Source: Rhodococcus maanshanensis NBRC 100610
GTDB lineage: Bacteria > Actinomycetota > Actinomycetes > Mycobacteriales > Mycobacteriaceae
Assembly: GCF_001894865.1 (NCBI RefSeq)
Contig: NZ_BCXA01000047.1
Coordinates: forward strand, 1-58,253
Length of the DNA stretch: 58,253 nucleotides
Reading direction: 5' to 3'
A model generated the notes under the pieces. The model ran no database searches. It was given only the letters and a program-made list of their open reading frames with translations, and was not told the origin of the DNA. The translations under genes and the position numbers were made by a program. Position 1 is the stretch's first letter; every line of letters begins with the position of its first letter. Of the stretch, positions 15,773 through 24,251 are shown one piece after another.

Positions 15773-17772
15773 CGGCCGTTGTCCTCCGCGGCGTCGAATC
15801 CACGCCTGGTACCGCCCGGCACCGCCTGGATCCGTTCGCGCTTGGCCCGTTCCGAGGAACTGAGCTGCCACGGCACGCTCGTGACCATCACGCCCGGCTG
15901 GAACAGCAGGCGGCTCTTGAGCCGCAACGCACTCTGGTTGTGCAGGATCTGCTCCCACCAGTGTCCGACCACGTACTCCGGGATGAACACCGTCACGACC
16001 TCACGGGGCGAATCGCGCCGCACCCGCCTGACGTAGTCGAGGACCGGCTTGGTGATCTCGCGGTAGGGCGACTCGATCACCTTGAGCGGCACGGTGATAT
16101 CGCTGTTCTGCCACTCACGGACCAGCGCCCGGGTGTCCGCCTCGTCGACGTTCACCGTGACCGCCTCCAGGGTGTCGGGCCGGGTGGCGCGGGCGTAGGC
16201 GATCGCGCGCATCGTCGGCATGTGCAGCTTCGACACCAACACGATCGAATGGGTCCTACTCGGCAGCACGCCGTCCCACTCCTGCTCGTCCAGCTCCGCC
16301 GCGACGCTGTCGTAATGCCTGCGGATCGACTTCATCACCACGAAGATCGCGACCATGGCCACGATCGCGATCCAGGCACCCGCCGCGAACTTGGTGATCA
16401 GCACGATGATCAGAACGGCACCCGTCATGGCGAGGCCGATGGAGTTGATGACGCGCGAGCGCTTCATGCGCCGCCGCGCCGCCGGGTCGGTCTCGCTCTT
16501 GAGGTGCCGGGTCCAGTGCCTGATCATGCCCGTCTGGCTCAGCACGAACGAGACGAACACCCCGACGATGTAGAGCTGGATCAGCTTGGTGACCTCGGCC
16601 CCGAAGAAGACGACAAAGGCGATAGCGGCGCCGGACAGGAACAGGATGCCGTTGCTGAAGGCCAATCGGTCTCCGCGCGTGTGCAGCTGCCGGGGCAGGT
16701 AGCGGTCCTGCGCGAGGATCGAGCCGAGCACGGGGAATCCGTTGAAGGCGGTGTTCGCCGCGAGCACCAGGATCAGCGCCGTGACGGTCGCGATGAAGTA
16801 GAAACCGATCGGGAACCCCGAGAACACCGCCTCGGCGATCTGCGCGATCAGCGTCTTCTGCTGGTAGCCCTCCGGCGCATTGGTGAGCTGCTCGGCCGGG
16901 TCGTGTGCGTACACGATCCCGATCTTCTGGGCCAGGGTGATGATGCCCATCAGCAGGACGATCGCGATCGCGCCGAGCAGGAACAGGGTGGTGGCCGCGT
17001 TGCGGGACTTGGGCTTCTGGAAGGCGGGCACCCCGTTGCTGATCGCCTCGACCCCGGTCAGCGCCGCGCAACCGGACGAGAACGCGCGGGCGATCAGGAA
17101 GGCGAACGCGACACCGTAGAGCTGAGTGTTCTCCGCGTGTAGATCGAATCCTGCCGACTCGGCCTTCACGTCGTCGCCGAGCACGAAGATCCGGAACAGC
17201 CCCCACCCGAGCATCAGGAACATGCCGATGATGAAGGCGTACGTGGGAATGGCGAACGCGGTCCCCGACTCTCGGATACCGCGCAGATTGATCGCGGTGA
17301 GGATCGCGATGGCCGCGACCGCGAACAGCACCTTGTGGGTGGCGACGAACGGAACCGCGGAACCGATGTTCGAGGCGGCCGAGGAGATCGAGACGGCCAC
17401 GGTGAGCACGTAATCGACCATCAGCGCGCTGCCGACCGTCAGGCCTGCCGTCGGACCGAGATTCGTGGTGGCCACCTCGTAGTCGCCACCGCCCGAGGGG
17501 TACGCGTGCACGTTCTGCCGGTAGCTGGCAACGACGACCGCCATCACCGCGCAGACGGCGAGCCCGATCCAGGGCGTGTACATGTACGCGGAGATGCCCG
17601 CCACGGACAGGACGAGGAAGATCTCCTCCGGCGCATAGGCGACCGAGGACATCGCATCGGAGGCGAAGACCGGCAGCGCGATTCGCTTGGGGAGCAGTGT
17701 GTGCCCCAGCTTGTCGCTGCGGAACGGTCTACCTACCAGCAGCCGCTTGGCAGCGGTCGAGAGCTTTGACAC
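15769..17772 (-). CDS. KimA/KUP-like potassium transporter (APC superfamily, Rv2690c-like)
   Basis: A 667-residue membrane protein with about 12 helices and a C-terminal cytosolic domain of about 190 residues. Annotation usually says amino-acid permease, but its landmarks match the Bacillus K+ importer KimA: SDAMSSVAYAPEEI, YPSGGGDYEVA, MVDYVLTVAVSISSA, RAFSSGCAALTGVEAISNG, PAFQKPKSRNAATTL, LILVLAANTAFNGFPVLG, RGDRLAFSNGILFL and, near the end, HNQSALRLKSRLL. The C-terminal domain has a universal-stress-like beginning (HSIVLVSKLHMPTMRAIAYA). It is divergent from ceoB-ceoC, two TrkA-like K+ regulatory genes, which supports potassium as the substrate. The GTG at 17772 fits the conserved N terminus; the longer open frame is antisense of ceoB. 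A -10-like element lies close upstream, so it may be leaderless. Confidence 0.8.
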   Translation of the reverse strand: MSKLSTAAKRLLVGRPFRSDKLGHTLLPKRIALPVFASDAMSSVAYAPEEIFLVLSVAGISAYMYTPWIGLAVCAVMAVVVASYRQNVHAYPSGGGDYEVATTNLGPTAGLTVGSALMVDYVLTVAVSISSAASNIGSAVPFVATHKVLFAVAAIAILTAINLRGIRESGTAFAIPTYAFIIGMFLMLGWGLFRIFVLGDDVKAESAGFDLHAENTQLYGVAFAFLIARAFSSGCAALTGVEAISNGVPAFQKPKSRNAATTLFLLGAIAIVLLMGIITLAQKIGIVYAHDPAEQLTNAPEGYQQKTLIAQIAEAVFSGFPIGFYFIATVTALILVLAANTAFNGFPVLGSILAQDRYLPRQLHTRGDRLAFSNGILFLSGAAIAFVVFFGAEVTKLIQLYIVGVFVSFVLSQTGMIRHWTRHLKSETDPAARRRMKRSRVINSIGLAMTGAVLIIVLITKFAAGAWIAIVAMVAIFVVMKSIRRHYDSVAAELDEQEWDGVLPSRTHSIVLVSKLHMPTMRAIAYARATRPDTLEAVTVNVDEADTRALVREWQNSDITVPLKVIESPYREITKPVLDYVRRVRRDSPREVVTVFIPEYVVGHWWEQILHNQSALRLKSRLLFQPGVMVTSVPWQLSSSERAKRERIQAVPGGTRRGFDAAEDNGR

Positions 17773-17862
17773 CGCCAAAGCGTAATCCGTCCGAACCGAT
17801 CCAGTGCCATCCGCCGTCGACTTCGCCAAATCGCGACGTGCGCGGACACCGCCGAACCGGGG

Positions 17863-17872
17863 ACGGTACCGT
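17863..17872. promoter_or_regulatory. Palindrome between the K+ transporter and ceoB
   Basis: ACGGTACCGT, a perfect 10-bp palindrome, lies in the 171-bp divergent region, 91 nt before the transporter start and 71 nt before ceoB. It could be a shared operator; a chance palindrome of this length is also possible. Confidence 0.3.
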
Positions 17873-17943
17873 TCGAATCGAGGGTCGTCGCCACCGCGGC
17901 GGCCGCGGCACAGCGTCGGAAAGCCGACGAGCGGAGGCGAACG

Positions 17944-18609
17944 GTGTACGTAGTCGTGATGGGGTGCGGCCGGGTCGGATCGGCCCTCGCGGCCGGCCTG
18001 AACCGGATCGGCCACGAGGTCGCGATCATCGACCGCGATCCCGACGCCTTCCGGCGTCTTGACCCCGGATTCACCGGCCACCGTGTCGTCGGAATGGGAT
18101 TCGACCGCGATGTCCTGCTCAAGGCGGGCATCGAACGGGCCGAGGCCTTCGCCGCGGTCTCCTCCGGCGACAACTCGAACATCATCTCCGCCCGGGTGGC
18201 CAGGGAGAACTTCGGCGTGAGCCGGGTCGTGGCCCGGATCTACGACGCCAAGCGCGCGGCCGTGTACGAACGCCTCGGCATCCCCACCGTGGCCACTGTG
18301 CCGTGGACCACCGACCGGTTCCTGCACCACCTCACCCGCGAGAGTCACACCACCAAGTGGCGCGACCCCTCCGGCACCGTCGCGGTCGCGGAACTCGATC
18401 TGCACGAGGACTGGGTCGGCCACCAGGTCACCGAACTCGAGGAGCACACCGGGTCCAGGGTCGCCTTCCTCATCCGTTTCGGCACCGGGGTCCTCCCCGA
18501 CCGCCGCACGGTGATCCAGGCCGACGACCAGGTGTACGTCGCCGCCGTCTCCGGGACGGTCGCCGAAGCGGTCGCGCTTGCCGCCACCGCGCCGCCATCG
18601 GACTCCTGA
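17944..18609 (+). CDS. ceoB: TrkA-like potassium uptake regulatory protein CeoB
   Basis: A 221-residue cytosolic RCK protein. The RCK-N Rossmann fold starts at once with the nucleotide-binding GCGRVG (residues 7-12) and the acidic strand end IIDRD, continues with AFAAVSSGDNSNIISARVARE, and is followed by an RCK-C domain from about residue 135 (AVAELDLHEDWVGHQVTELE ... DDQVYVAAVSG). Such proteins bind NAD(H) or ATP and gate K+ transporters. It corresponds to Rv2691. The GTG at 17944 has GGAGGCG upstream. CeoC follows 70 bp later. No TrkH/KtrB pore gene is nearby; the divergent KimA-like transporter is the obvious partner. Confidence 0.9.
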   Translation: MYVVVMGCGRVGSALAAGLNRIGHEVAIIDRDPDAFRRLDPGFTGHRVVGMGFDRDVLLKAGIERAEAFAAVSSGDNSNIISARVARENFGVSRVVARIYDAKRAAVYERLGIPTVATVPWTTDRFLHHLTRESHTTKWRDPSGTVAVAELDLHEDWVGHQVTELEEHTGSRVAFLIRFGTGVLPDRRTVIQADDQVYVAAVSGTVAEAVALAATAPPSDS

Positions 18610-18679
18610 TGAGCACCTTCCCGCAGGCGTCGCCGACCGCGGCGCACGAATCGCCAACAGACCCGAACGGATGGACCCG

Positions 18680-19342
18680 ATGAGAGTCGCAATCGCCGGA
18701 GCAGGCGCGGTCGGCCGATCGATCGCCCGCGAGCTGATCCGAGGCGACCACCACGTGATGCTGCTCGAGCGCAATCTCGAGCACGTCGACCCCGAGGCGA
18801 TCCCGGACGCGGTGTGGGTGCACGCCGATGCCTGCGAGCTGGCCCTGCTGGAGTCCGCCGAGCTCGAGTCCTACGACGTCGTGATCGCCGCGACCGGCGA
18901 CGACAAGGTCAACATCGTGGTCAGCCTCCTGGCCAAGACCGAGTTCGCCGTGCGGCGCGTCGTCGCCCGGGTGAACGACCCCCGCAACGAATGGCTCTTC
19001 GACGACTCCTGGGGCGTCGACGTCGCCGTGTCCACCCCGCGCATGCTCGCCTCGCTGGTCGAGGAGGCGGTCTCGGTCGGCGATCTGGTCCGCCTGATGA
19101 CCTTCCGGCAGGGTCAGGCGAACCTGGTGGAGATCACCCTGCCCGCGGACACCGAGCTGGCCGGTAAGCCTGTCCGCAAGATCCAGCTGCCCCGCGACGC
19201 CGCCCTGGTGACCATCCTGCGGGGCGGTCGGGTGATCGTCCCGCAGCAGGACGACCCGATCGAGGGCGGCGACGAGCTGCTCTTCGTCGCCTCCGTCGAG
19301 GTCGAGGACGAGCTGCGTGCCGCGGTCGGCGTCAAGCGCTGA
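18680..19342 (+). CDS. ceoC: TrkA-like potassium uptake regulatory protein CeoC
   Basis: A 220-residue paralogue of CeoB. RCK-N begins with GAGAVG (residues 7-12), contains the acidic LLERN and YDVVIAATGDDKVNIVVSLLA, and is followed by RCK-C from about residue 140 (NLVEITLPADTELAGKPVRK ... GDELLFVASVEVEDEL). It matches Rv2692. Start: ATG at 18680, though the in-frame ATG at 18671 (MDPMRV) is possible; neither has a strong ribosome binding site, so coupling to ceoB translation is plausible. CeoB and CeoC may form a heteromeric gating ring. A long hairpin follows at 19373. Confidence 0.9.
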   Translation: MRVAIAGAGAVGRSIARELIRGDHHVMLLERNLEHVDPEAIPDAVWVHADACELALLESAELESYDVVIAATGDDKVNIVVSLLAKTEFAVRRVVARVNDPRNEWLFDDSWGVDVAVSTPRMLASLVEEAVSVGDLVRLMTFRQGQANLVEITLPADTELAGKPVRKIQLPRDAALVTILRGGRVIVPQQDDPIEGGDELLFVASVEVEDELRAAVGVKR

Positions 19343-19372
19343 TCCAAAGGTTCCGAATTGTCATGTAATTGA

Positions 19373-19416
19373 ATTTGTGACCGCATTGTCCGATATCGGG
19401 CAATGCGGTCACAAAT
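19373..19416. terminator. Terminator hairpin after ceoC
   Basis: Perfect 16-bp arms, ATTTGTGACCGCATTG and its complement, flank a 12-nt centre that itself contains the palindrome CCGATATCGG. It lies between convergent ceoC and the DUF3159 gene and can serve both strands. The 110 bp from here to the DUF3159 stop hold no gene. Confidence 0.8.
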
Positions 19417-19526
19417 GAGACGCCCCCGAATTCGGCGGACACAATTCACGGAACGTGCGGTACGTCACAGCCGATGCACCGCACACAATTACCGCGCGCA
19501 TTGCGCATGCTCGCGGGTGTCGTTCG

Positions 19527-20231
19527 CTAGGAGCGCTCGTCACCCGAACCATTCGACTGGGCGCCGCGATCGTCCGATTCCACTCCGGCCTCGGGCTCGG
19601 TCTCCGCGTCGGCCCCTGCCTCGACCAAGGCCTCGGCGGCACGGTCGGCGCGCCGCACCAACCAGACCGTCGCCACCAGGACCAGCGCGGTCAGCGGCCA
19701 GCCCATCGCGATGCGCGAGACCGCGAGCCAACCGGTGTGATCGGTGTCGTAGAGCTGCGACTGCACCAGGTAGCGGGCACCGAACACGAGCGCCCACGCG
19801 GCCGTGGCGAGGTCATAGGCCCGGATCGCGGCCCGGCTGCCCCGCCACGAATTGCCGTGGCCGTTGAGGAATCCCCACAGCACGCCGACCAGCGGCCAGC
19901 GGAGCAGGATCGAGAGCAGGAAGACCCCTGCGTACGCGAGACTCGTGTAGATCCCGAACAGGAAGTACCCCTTGGCATCCCCGGTCCGGTAGGCGATGAA
20001 GGCGCAGACGCCGACGCCGAGGAAGCCCGAGATCGCGGGCTGGATCGCACCCTTGGCGACCACCCGCCACACCAGGACCGCGGCCGCAACGCCAAGGGCC
20101 CCCCAGATGGCCGCCGTGAGGCCCCAGATGCTGTTGATCGGGACGAAGACCAGGATCGGCAGGGTCGAGTAGACCAGCCCACTGACTCCGCCGAGCTGTT
20201 CGAGAATGGACTGCTCTTGCCTGTCGGTCAC
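19527..20231 (-). CDS. DUF3159 membrane protein (Rv2693c-like)
   Basis: A 234-residue integral membrane protein with about six helices, typical of DUF3159, found in actinobacteria beside the ceoBC region. Recognisable parts are the N-terminal EQLGGVSGLVYSTLPILVFV, the YRTGDAKGYFLFGIYTSLAYAG segment and a WLAVSRIAMGWPL motif, followed by an acidic, disordered tail of about 35 residues. Its function is unknown. The start is uncertain: GTG 20231 (VTDRQEQS) matches the usual beginning of the family, while ATG 20249 is an alternative. It lies 31 bp after the OB-fold gene, so the two are likely co-transcribed. Confidence 0.8.
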   Translation of the reverse strand: MTDRQEQSILEQLGGVSGLVYSTLPILVFVPINSIWGLTAAIWGALGVAAAVLVWRVVAKGAIQPAISGFLGVGVCAFIAYRTGDAKGYFLFGIYTSLAYAGVFLLSILLRWPLVGVLWGFLNGHGNSWRGSRAAIRAYDLATAAWALVFGARYLVQSQLYDTDHTGWLAVSRIAMGWPLTALVLVATVWLVRRADRAAEALVEAGADAETEPEAGVESDDRGAQSNGSGDERS

Positions 20232-20262
20232 CCGACGAGACTGCCACATGTACCGGCGATGG

Positions 20263-20640
20263 CTACGAATCGCCTCGTAGCTCGTAGTACGGGTTGTAGA
20301 TGACCTTCTGTCCGTTGCGCTCACCGACGCGCCCGCGGACGAGCAGGGTCTTGCCCGGCTCGATCCCCGCGATCCGGCGCCTGCCGATCCACACCAGCGT
20401 CACGGCCTCGGTTCCGTCGAAGAACTCGGCCTCCATGTTCGCGGTCGAGGCCTTGGCACACGTCTCGACGCTGCGTAGCCGCCCGAGCATGGTGACCTCC
20501 TCACCGCGACTACAGTCGCAGGCGCGCTGTGCGCCCGACGCCTGCGACGATTCCACCATTGCCTCGGCATCGAGTTGATCGAGGTCCTCGGTGAGCCGGC
20601 GGGTCAGCCGACGAAAATAGCCTGTGGCCGCGAGTGCCAT
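20263..20640 (-). CDS. OB-fold nucleic-acid-binding protein (Rv2694c-like)
   Basis: A 125-residue protein. The C-terminal 75 residues form a compact OB fold (EEVTMLGRLRSVET, then AEFFDGTEAVTLVWIGRRRI, then GIEPGKTLLVRGRVGERNGQKVIYNPYYEL), the fold used to bind single-stranded DNA or RNA. An N-terminal helical part contains two cysteines (CDCSRGE). It corresponds to Rv2694c, whose role is unknown. The ATG at 20640 has GGAGCG upstream. The region between it and the divergent hydrolase gene (20641-20836) would hold both promoters; I see no clear operator there. Confidence 0.8.
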   Translation of the reverse strand: MALAATGYFRRLTRRLTEDLDQLDAEAMVESSQASGAQRACDCSRGEEVTMLGRLRSVETCAKASTANMEAEFFDGTEAVTLVWIGRRRIAGIEPGKTLLVRGRVGERNGQKVIYNPYYELRGDS

Positions 20641-20836
20641 AGCGCGCTCCTGGAGCAGGTGCGGTGCGACTGTTTTCGCCCCGCTTGTAGGTCTGTGTGA
20701 TCGCCACTGTAGACCCATCCCGAACCGCGAACCACACCACTGTGAGGAGTGTCCCGGCCACCGGGCGAATAGCCGATCACGGCCGTGACCGCACCCGTGT
20801 GGCACCGGCCCGCGCCGTCGGTGCGACCATCGACTG

Positions 20837-21538
20837 ATGCAGGAGATGACATGGCCGCGGGCGGCGGTGGTGCTGCCGGGAACCGGGTCGGACGCACACT
20901 TCGCGGAGAAGGCGTTCTCGGGCGCGTTGACGCAGGTCGGGGTGGAGGTCATCGCCGTGGAGCCCGACCCGCGGCGAGTGGTCGAGAGCTACCTCGACGC
21001 GATGGACGCGGCAGCGGACCGGCACGGACGGATCCTCGTCGGCGGCGTGTCGATCGGAGCCGCGGTTGCGGCGCAGTGGGCCGCCCGCAACCAGTCCCGC
21101 GTGGCCGGGGTGCTCGCGGCGCTGCCCGCCTGGATCGGCGACCCGGCCGACGCCCCTGCGGCCATGAGTGCCACCGTGACCGCGCGCATGCTGCGCGCGG
21201 ACGGGCTCGACGCCGTGACCAGCGCGATGATCGAGACCAGCCCGGCGTGGCTGGGCGGCGAGCTGGAGCGGTCCTGGCGATCGCAGTGGCCACACCTGCC
21301 CAGCGCCCTCGAGGAGGCCGCGGCCTACCACGGCCTCGTCGAGGAACATCTCGCACGGATCACCGTGCCGGTTGGCATCTGCGCGGCCACCGACGACCCG
21401 GTTCACCCCATCGCGGTGGCCCGGCGATGGGTGACCGTGCTCCCGTCGGCCTCGCTGGCCACGGTCACCCTCGACGAGATCGGTGCCGACCCCGGAATCC
21501 TCGGCCGGTCCTGCCTGACCGCCCTTTCCTCCTCCTGA
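20837..21538 (+). CDS. Alpha/beta-hydrolase fold protein (Rv2695-like)
   Basis: A 233-residue protein with the order of an alpha/beta hydrolase: an oxyanion strand VVLPGTGSDAHF near the N terminus, the nucleophile elbow GGVSIGAAVA (Ser near residue 73), and a late VPVGICAATDDPVHPIAVARRW segment that supplies the acid. A clear catalytic histidine is not obvious near the C terminus, so activity is uncertain. It matches Rv2695. The stop codon sits in a hairpin shared with the convergent DUF3710 gene. Confidence 0.75.
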   Translation: MQEMTWPRAAVVLPGTGSDAHFAEKAFSGALTQVGVEVIAVEPDPRRVVESYLDAMDAAADRHGRILVGGVSIGAAVAAQWAARNQSRVAGVLAALPAWIGDPADAPAAMSATVTARMLRADGLDAVTSAMIETSPAWLGGELERSWRSQWPHLPSALEEAAAYHGLVEEHLARITVPVGICAATDDPVHPIAVARRWVTVLPSASLATVTLDEIGADPGILGRSCLTALSSS

Positions 21539-21557
21539 TCGGCCGCAGAGCCGATCA
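21536..21557. terminator. Hairpin carrying both stop codons of convergent genes
   Basis: TGATCGGC, loop CGCAGA, GCCGATCA. The TGA at the left end is the stop of the hydrolase gene; the TGA read on the other strand is the stop of the DUF3710 gene. A single 8-bp stem thus serves as a compact two-way terminator. A shorter version of the same arrangement occurs between cei and suhB (24938-24949). Confidence 0.6.
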
Positions 21558-22400
21558 GCGTCGCAGCTGCTGCATGGCCGAGCCGGATCCGCCCGGACGC
21601 TCCTCCGGCGGCAGGGTGTGATCCTGGGCGGCGGCAGCGGCGGCCTGGGCCGCGGCAGCGGCCTCGGCGACGGCGGCCTCCTGGACCTCCGCCGTCTGCT
21701 GGGCCTGCGCGGCCTGCTGTTGCGCCTGCATCTGCTGCTGCTGGGCCGCGATCAGCTGCTCGGCCAGCATCTGCGGGAGCACCACGGGGAGGGGGGTCCG
21801 CACCGGGTACGGCTCGGCGCCACGGTTGACCACCGTGCCCGCGAGGATCTCCCTGGCGATCGCGGTGAGCGGGGTCTCGAGGCCCGCGGACCCGACGGGG
21901 CCTGCCACCACGCACCGGATCATCCAGCGCGGGCCGTCGACGCCGATGAAACGCAGGTCGGCGTTCGGGGTGACCGCGTGCAGCTCGCGACCCCACGGGC
22001 CGCTCTGCACGCTGATCTCGGCCTGGTCCGCCCGCAGCGACTCCGCGAGGTCACCCGCGACCTCGCGCCACTGCCCCGGGGACTTCGGCGCGGCATAGGC
22101 CGCGATCGTGACCCGGCCGTGCTCGGTGACCAGGTGCACCGCCTGCGGGGTGCCGTCCGGGGCCATCTCCACCTGGATCTGACCGCCCTCGGGAAGCGGG
22201 ACCTGCACCGATCCGAGGTCCAACCGGGATTGCGCCGCCCCCTCGGGGTCGTCGAGCTCGTCCCGGTCGTACGGCCCGCCCTCGGGCCGTACCTCGACCT
22301 CGAACTCGTCGACCTCGGCCTGTGCGTCGACGTCGTCGTGGAACTCCTCGAACTGGTCGAGGTCCTCGTCGGCGGCCTTCTTCTTACGTCCGAAAATCAT
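21555..22400 (-). CDS. DUF3710 family protein (Rv2696c-like)
   Basis: A 281-residue cytosolic protein of DUF3710. It begins [20 protein letters not shown], a basic then strongly acidic lead, followed by the conserved domain ([19 protein letters not shown] ... [12 protein letters not shown]) and a tail of about 75 residues made almost only of Gln and Ala ([17 protein letters not shown]), likely a coiled coil or disordered. Its role is unknown. Its ATG overlaps the stop of dut (ATGA), so the two are translated together, as in mycobacteria. Confidence 0.85.
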   Translation of the reverse strand: MIFGRKKKAADEDLDQFEEFHDDVDAQAEVDEFEVEVRPEGGPYDRDELDDPEGAAQSRLDLGSVQVPLPEGGQIQVEMAPDGTPQAVHLVTEHGRVTIAAYAAPKSPGQWREVAGDLAESLRADQAEISVQSGPWGRELHAVTPNADLRFIGVDGPRWMIRCVVAGPVGSAGLETPLTAIAREILAGTVVNRGAEPYPVRTPLPVVLPQMLAEQLIAAQQQQMQAQQQAAQAQQTAEVQEAAVAEAAAAAQAAAAAAQDHTLPPEERPGGSGSAMQQLRR

Positions 22401-22888
22401 CGTGCCCCTTCCTCGGGCAGTGCCGACACCGCGTGCAGGCTGGCATGTCCACCACTGGATCCGTATCCGCCCGCACCGCGCGTCGTCTCGTCGAGCGATG
22501 TGACCTCAACGAACGAGACCAACTCCACCCGCTGCACCAACAGCTGGGCGATCCGGTCACCGCGACTGATCGCGATCGGCGTGCGCGGATCGTGATTGAT
22601 CAGACAGACCTTGATCTCACCGCGGTAACCCGCGTCGACCGTGCCCGGTGTGTTCACCACCGACAGACCGGACTTGGCGGCCAGTCCCGACCTGGGATGG
22701 ATCAGCCCGACGGTGCCGACCGGGAGCGCAACGGCGATTCCGGTCCCCACCAGGGTCCGCTCCCCCGGCTCGATGGTCACGTCGACAGTGGAACAGAGGT
22801 CGACACCCGCGTCGCCCACGTGGGCGCGCTGCGGGATCGGCATGTCGGGATCAAGGCGCAGCAGCTCGATGGCTGGAAGATCGCTCAC
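22397..22888 (-). CDS. dut: Deoxyuridine 5'-triphosphate nucleotidohydrolase
   Basis: A 163-residue trimeric dUTPase that hydrolyses dUTP to dUMP and pyrophosphate, keeping uracil out of DNA and feeding dTMP synthesis. All five motifs are present: GDAGVDLCS (I), HPRSGLA (II), [14 protein letters not shown] (III), [10 protein letters not shown] (IV), and the C-terminal [14 protein letters not shown] (V), which closes over the active site. I chose the GTG at 22888 ([13 protein letters not shown]), since it gives the conserved N terminus; the longer frame is non-homologous. DUF3710 follows with a 4-bp overlap. The divergent DUF3093 gene starts only 24 bp away, so the two promoters overlap. Confidence 0.95.
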   Translation of the reverse strand: MSDLPAIELLRLDPDMPIPQRAHVGDAGVDLCSTVDVTIEPGERTLVGTGIAVALPVGTVGLIHPRSGLAAKSGLSVVNTPGTVDAGYRGEIKVCLINHDPRTPIAISRGDRIAQLLVQRVELVSFVEVTSLDETTRGAGGYGSSGGHASLHAVSALPEEGAR

Positions 22889-22912
22889 GCGCACCGAGAC
22901 TACTCTGGATAC

Positions 22913-23422
22913 GTGCCCGAGAACCCTCAACCTGCCTCGACCGCCGCCACCGGCGGCAAGACCGACCCCACCGCGCCGATCTACTCGGAGCGACTGTGGG
23001 TACCGCTGTGGTGGTGGGCCGCCGGCCTCGCCGTCGCCGGCCTGCTCGCCGCGGAGGTACACATGGGGAATCCCGGCCTACTGGCCTGGTTGCCGTACCT
23101 GCTTCTGTTGCCCTTCCCGGTGTGGGTCCTGCTCTGGCTGAGCCGGCTGCGGATCGAGGTCGGCGCAGGCCCCGGACGCGGCGAACTGCGCGTCGGCAGG
23201 GCGAACCTGCCCCTTGACGTGATCTCGCGGGTCGCGGTGGTCCCCGCGACCGCGAAGTCCGCGGCGCTCGGCAGGCAGCTGGACCCCGCCGCCTACGTGC
23301 AACACCGAACCTGGATCAAGACGATGGTCCTGATCGTCCTCGACGATCCGGAGGATCCGACGCCGTACTGGCTGGTCAGCACCCGTAGGCCCGCCGAGCT
23401 GGCGGCCCTGCTGACGCCGTAG
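22913..23422 (+). CDS. DUF3093 membrane protein (Rv2698-like)
   Basis: A 169-residue protein with two transmembrane helices ([20 protein letters not shown] and the following [17 protein letters not shown]), then a soluble domain of about 95 residues with the DUF3093 pattern ([20 protein letters not shown] ... [16 protein letters not shown]). Its function is unknown; the block ending in YWLVSTRRP is the most conserved part. The GTG start at 22913 lies just across from dut. It ends 17 nt before a terminator hairpin. Confidence 0.82.
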   Translation: MPENPQPASTAATGGKTDPTAPIYSERLWVPLWWWAAGLAVAGLLAAEVHMGNPGLLAWLPYLLLLPFPVWVLLWLSRLRIEVGAGPGRGELRVGRANLPLDVISRVAVVPATAKSAALGRQLDPAAYVQHRTWIKTMVLIVLDDPEDPTPYWLVSTRRPAELAALLTP

Positions 23423-23439
23423 CGTCCCCGGAAACCACT

Positions 23440-23475
23440 GTGCCCGGCCTGCGAACAGGCCGGGCACGACTTTTG
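23440..23475 (+). terminator. Rho-independent terminator after the DUF3093 gene
   Basis: GTGCCCGGCCTG and its perfect complement flank a CGAA loop, followed by GACTTTTG. This is a 12-bp GC-rich stem with a short T run. It can also act for the convergent DUF4193 gene. Confidence 0.85.
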
Positions 23476-23530
23476 ATACCGGGCCGGGGCGCCATGTGCC
23501 CCGGTCGGATCCACTACCTGAGCAGCGCCG

Positions 23531-23833
23531 TCAGGCTGCGCAATCCATGCAGATGAGCACGCCGCCGGCGTCGCTGGCGAGCCTGCTCCTGTGATGCACC
23601 AGGAAGCAGCTCGAACACGTGAACTCATCGGCCTGCTTCGGAACGACCCGGACCGACAGTTCCTCGCCGGACAGATCTGCTCCGGGCAGCTCGAACGACT
23701 CCGCGGTGTCCGACTCGTCGACGTCGACGACCGCGGACTGCGCTTCATTGCGCCGGGCCTTCAACTCTTCGAGCGAGTCCTCCGAAACCTCGTCGGATTC
23801 CGAACGCCTCGGTGCGTCGTAGTCGGTTGCCAT
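23531..23833 (-). CDS. DUF4193 zinc-ribbon protein (Rv2699c-like)
   Basis: A 100-residue acidic protein. The first 60 residues are rich in Asp, Glu and Ser (SEDSLEELKARRNEAQSA, VDESDTAESFELPGADL); the last 40 form a zinc ribbon with Cys73-x2-Cys76 and Cys95-x2-Cys98 (CSSC ... CMDC). DUF4193 is nearly universal in actinobacteria and unknown in function. The ATG at 23833 has GGGGAAGACG upstream. The intergenic region on its 5' side is over 400 bp long, unusual for this compact window. Confidence 0.88.
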   Translation of the reverse strand: MATDYDAPRRSESDEVSEDSLEELKARRNEAQSAVVDVDESDTAESFELPGADLSGEELSVRVVPKQADEFTCSSCFLVHHRSRLASDAGGVLICMDCAA

Positions 23834-24251
23834 CTCGTCTTCCCCTCGTCTTCTCTCGTCATCGATTCCCCCGGCCACACACCACAGCCGAATACACGAA
23901 TCACCCGTGTGGCTGCATAACGCTCGGGGGCGCCGAATAGTGCCCAAAAGTTAGCGCAGGTAATATGATCTGCACCACATTTGGCCCTTCCGTCCGGTCC
24001 TCCAAACGCCTGTCGTGTACGACTGCGGCCGCCAGACAATAGCCGAACTCAGGAGAAAAGTCGCGGGCCATTCACCACACGTCGGAAACTGTCTGAAAAT
24101 CGACACAAACGGCGGGCCGACCGTGACATTTCCGCGACATTCCGAGCCGTGACCGCGTCGACGACGATCCCGGCACCGCACTCTAGAGTGAGTGCGCACC
24201 GGCGCCACAGTGGCGCCTATCGGCGGCGCGGCGGAGAGGTCGGGACGAATC
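23834..24251. other. Long divergent regulatory region (DUF4193 / cei)
   Basis: No gene is seen. On the DUF4193 side the leader can fold into a hairpin in which CAGCC and CACG pair with CGTG and GGCTG near 23880-23915, and a -10-like CATATTAC (minus strand) lies near 23969. On the cei side the perfect palindrome CACTCTAGAGTG (24179-24190), which contains a -10-like TAGAGT, is followed by the hairpin GGCGCCAC-A-GTGGCGCC (24201-24217) in the leader, 35 nt before the GTG start. The region is clearly more AT-rich than the genes around it. Confidence 0.45.

Noticed and set aside
17773-17943. Possible cyclic-di-AMP riboswitch before the KimA-like gene
   Set aside because: In Bacillus kimA has such a leader, but here ceoB diverges 171 bp away, the gene seems leaderless and I cannot find the riboswitch core.
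15769-18774. Open minus-strand frame of 1001 codons
   Set aside because: Only the first 667 codons from the stop (GTG 17772) encode the transporter. The rest is the antisense of ceoB, open because of high GC.
19417-19526. GTGCGG ... CCGCAC repeat and a doubled ACACAATT
   Set aside because: Arms of only 6 bp in a short intergenic gap behind a strong terminator; likely chance.
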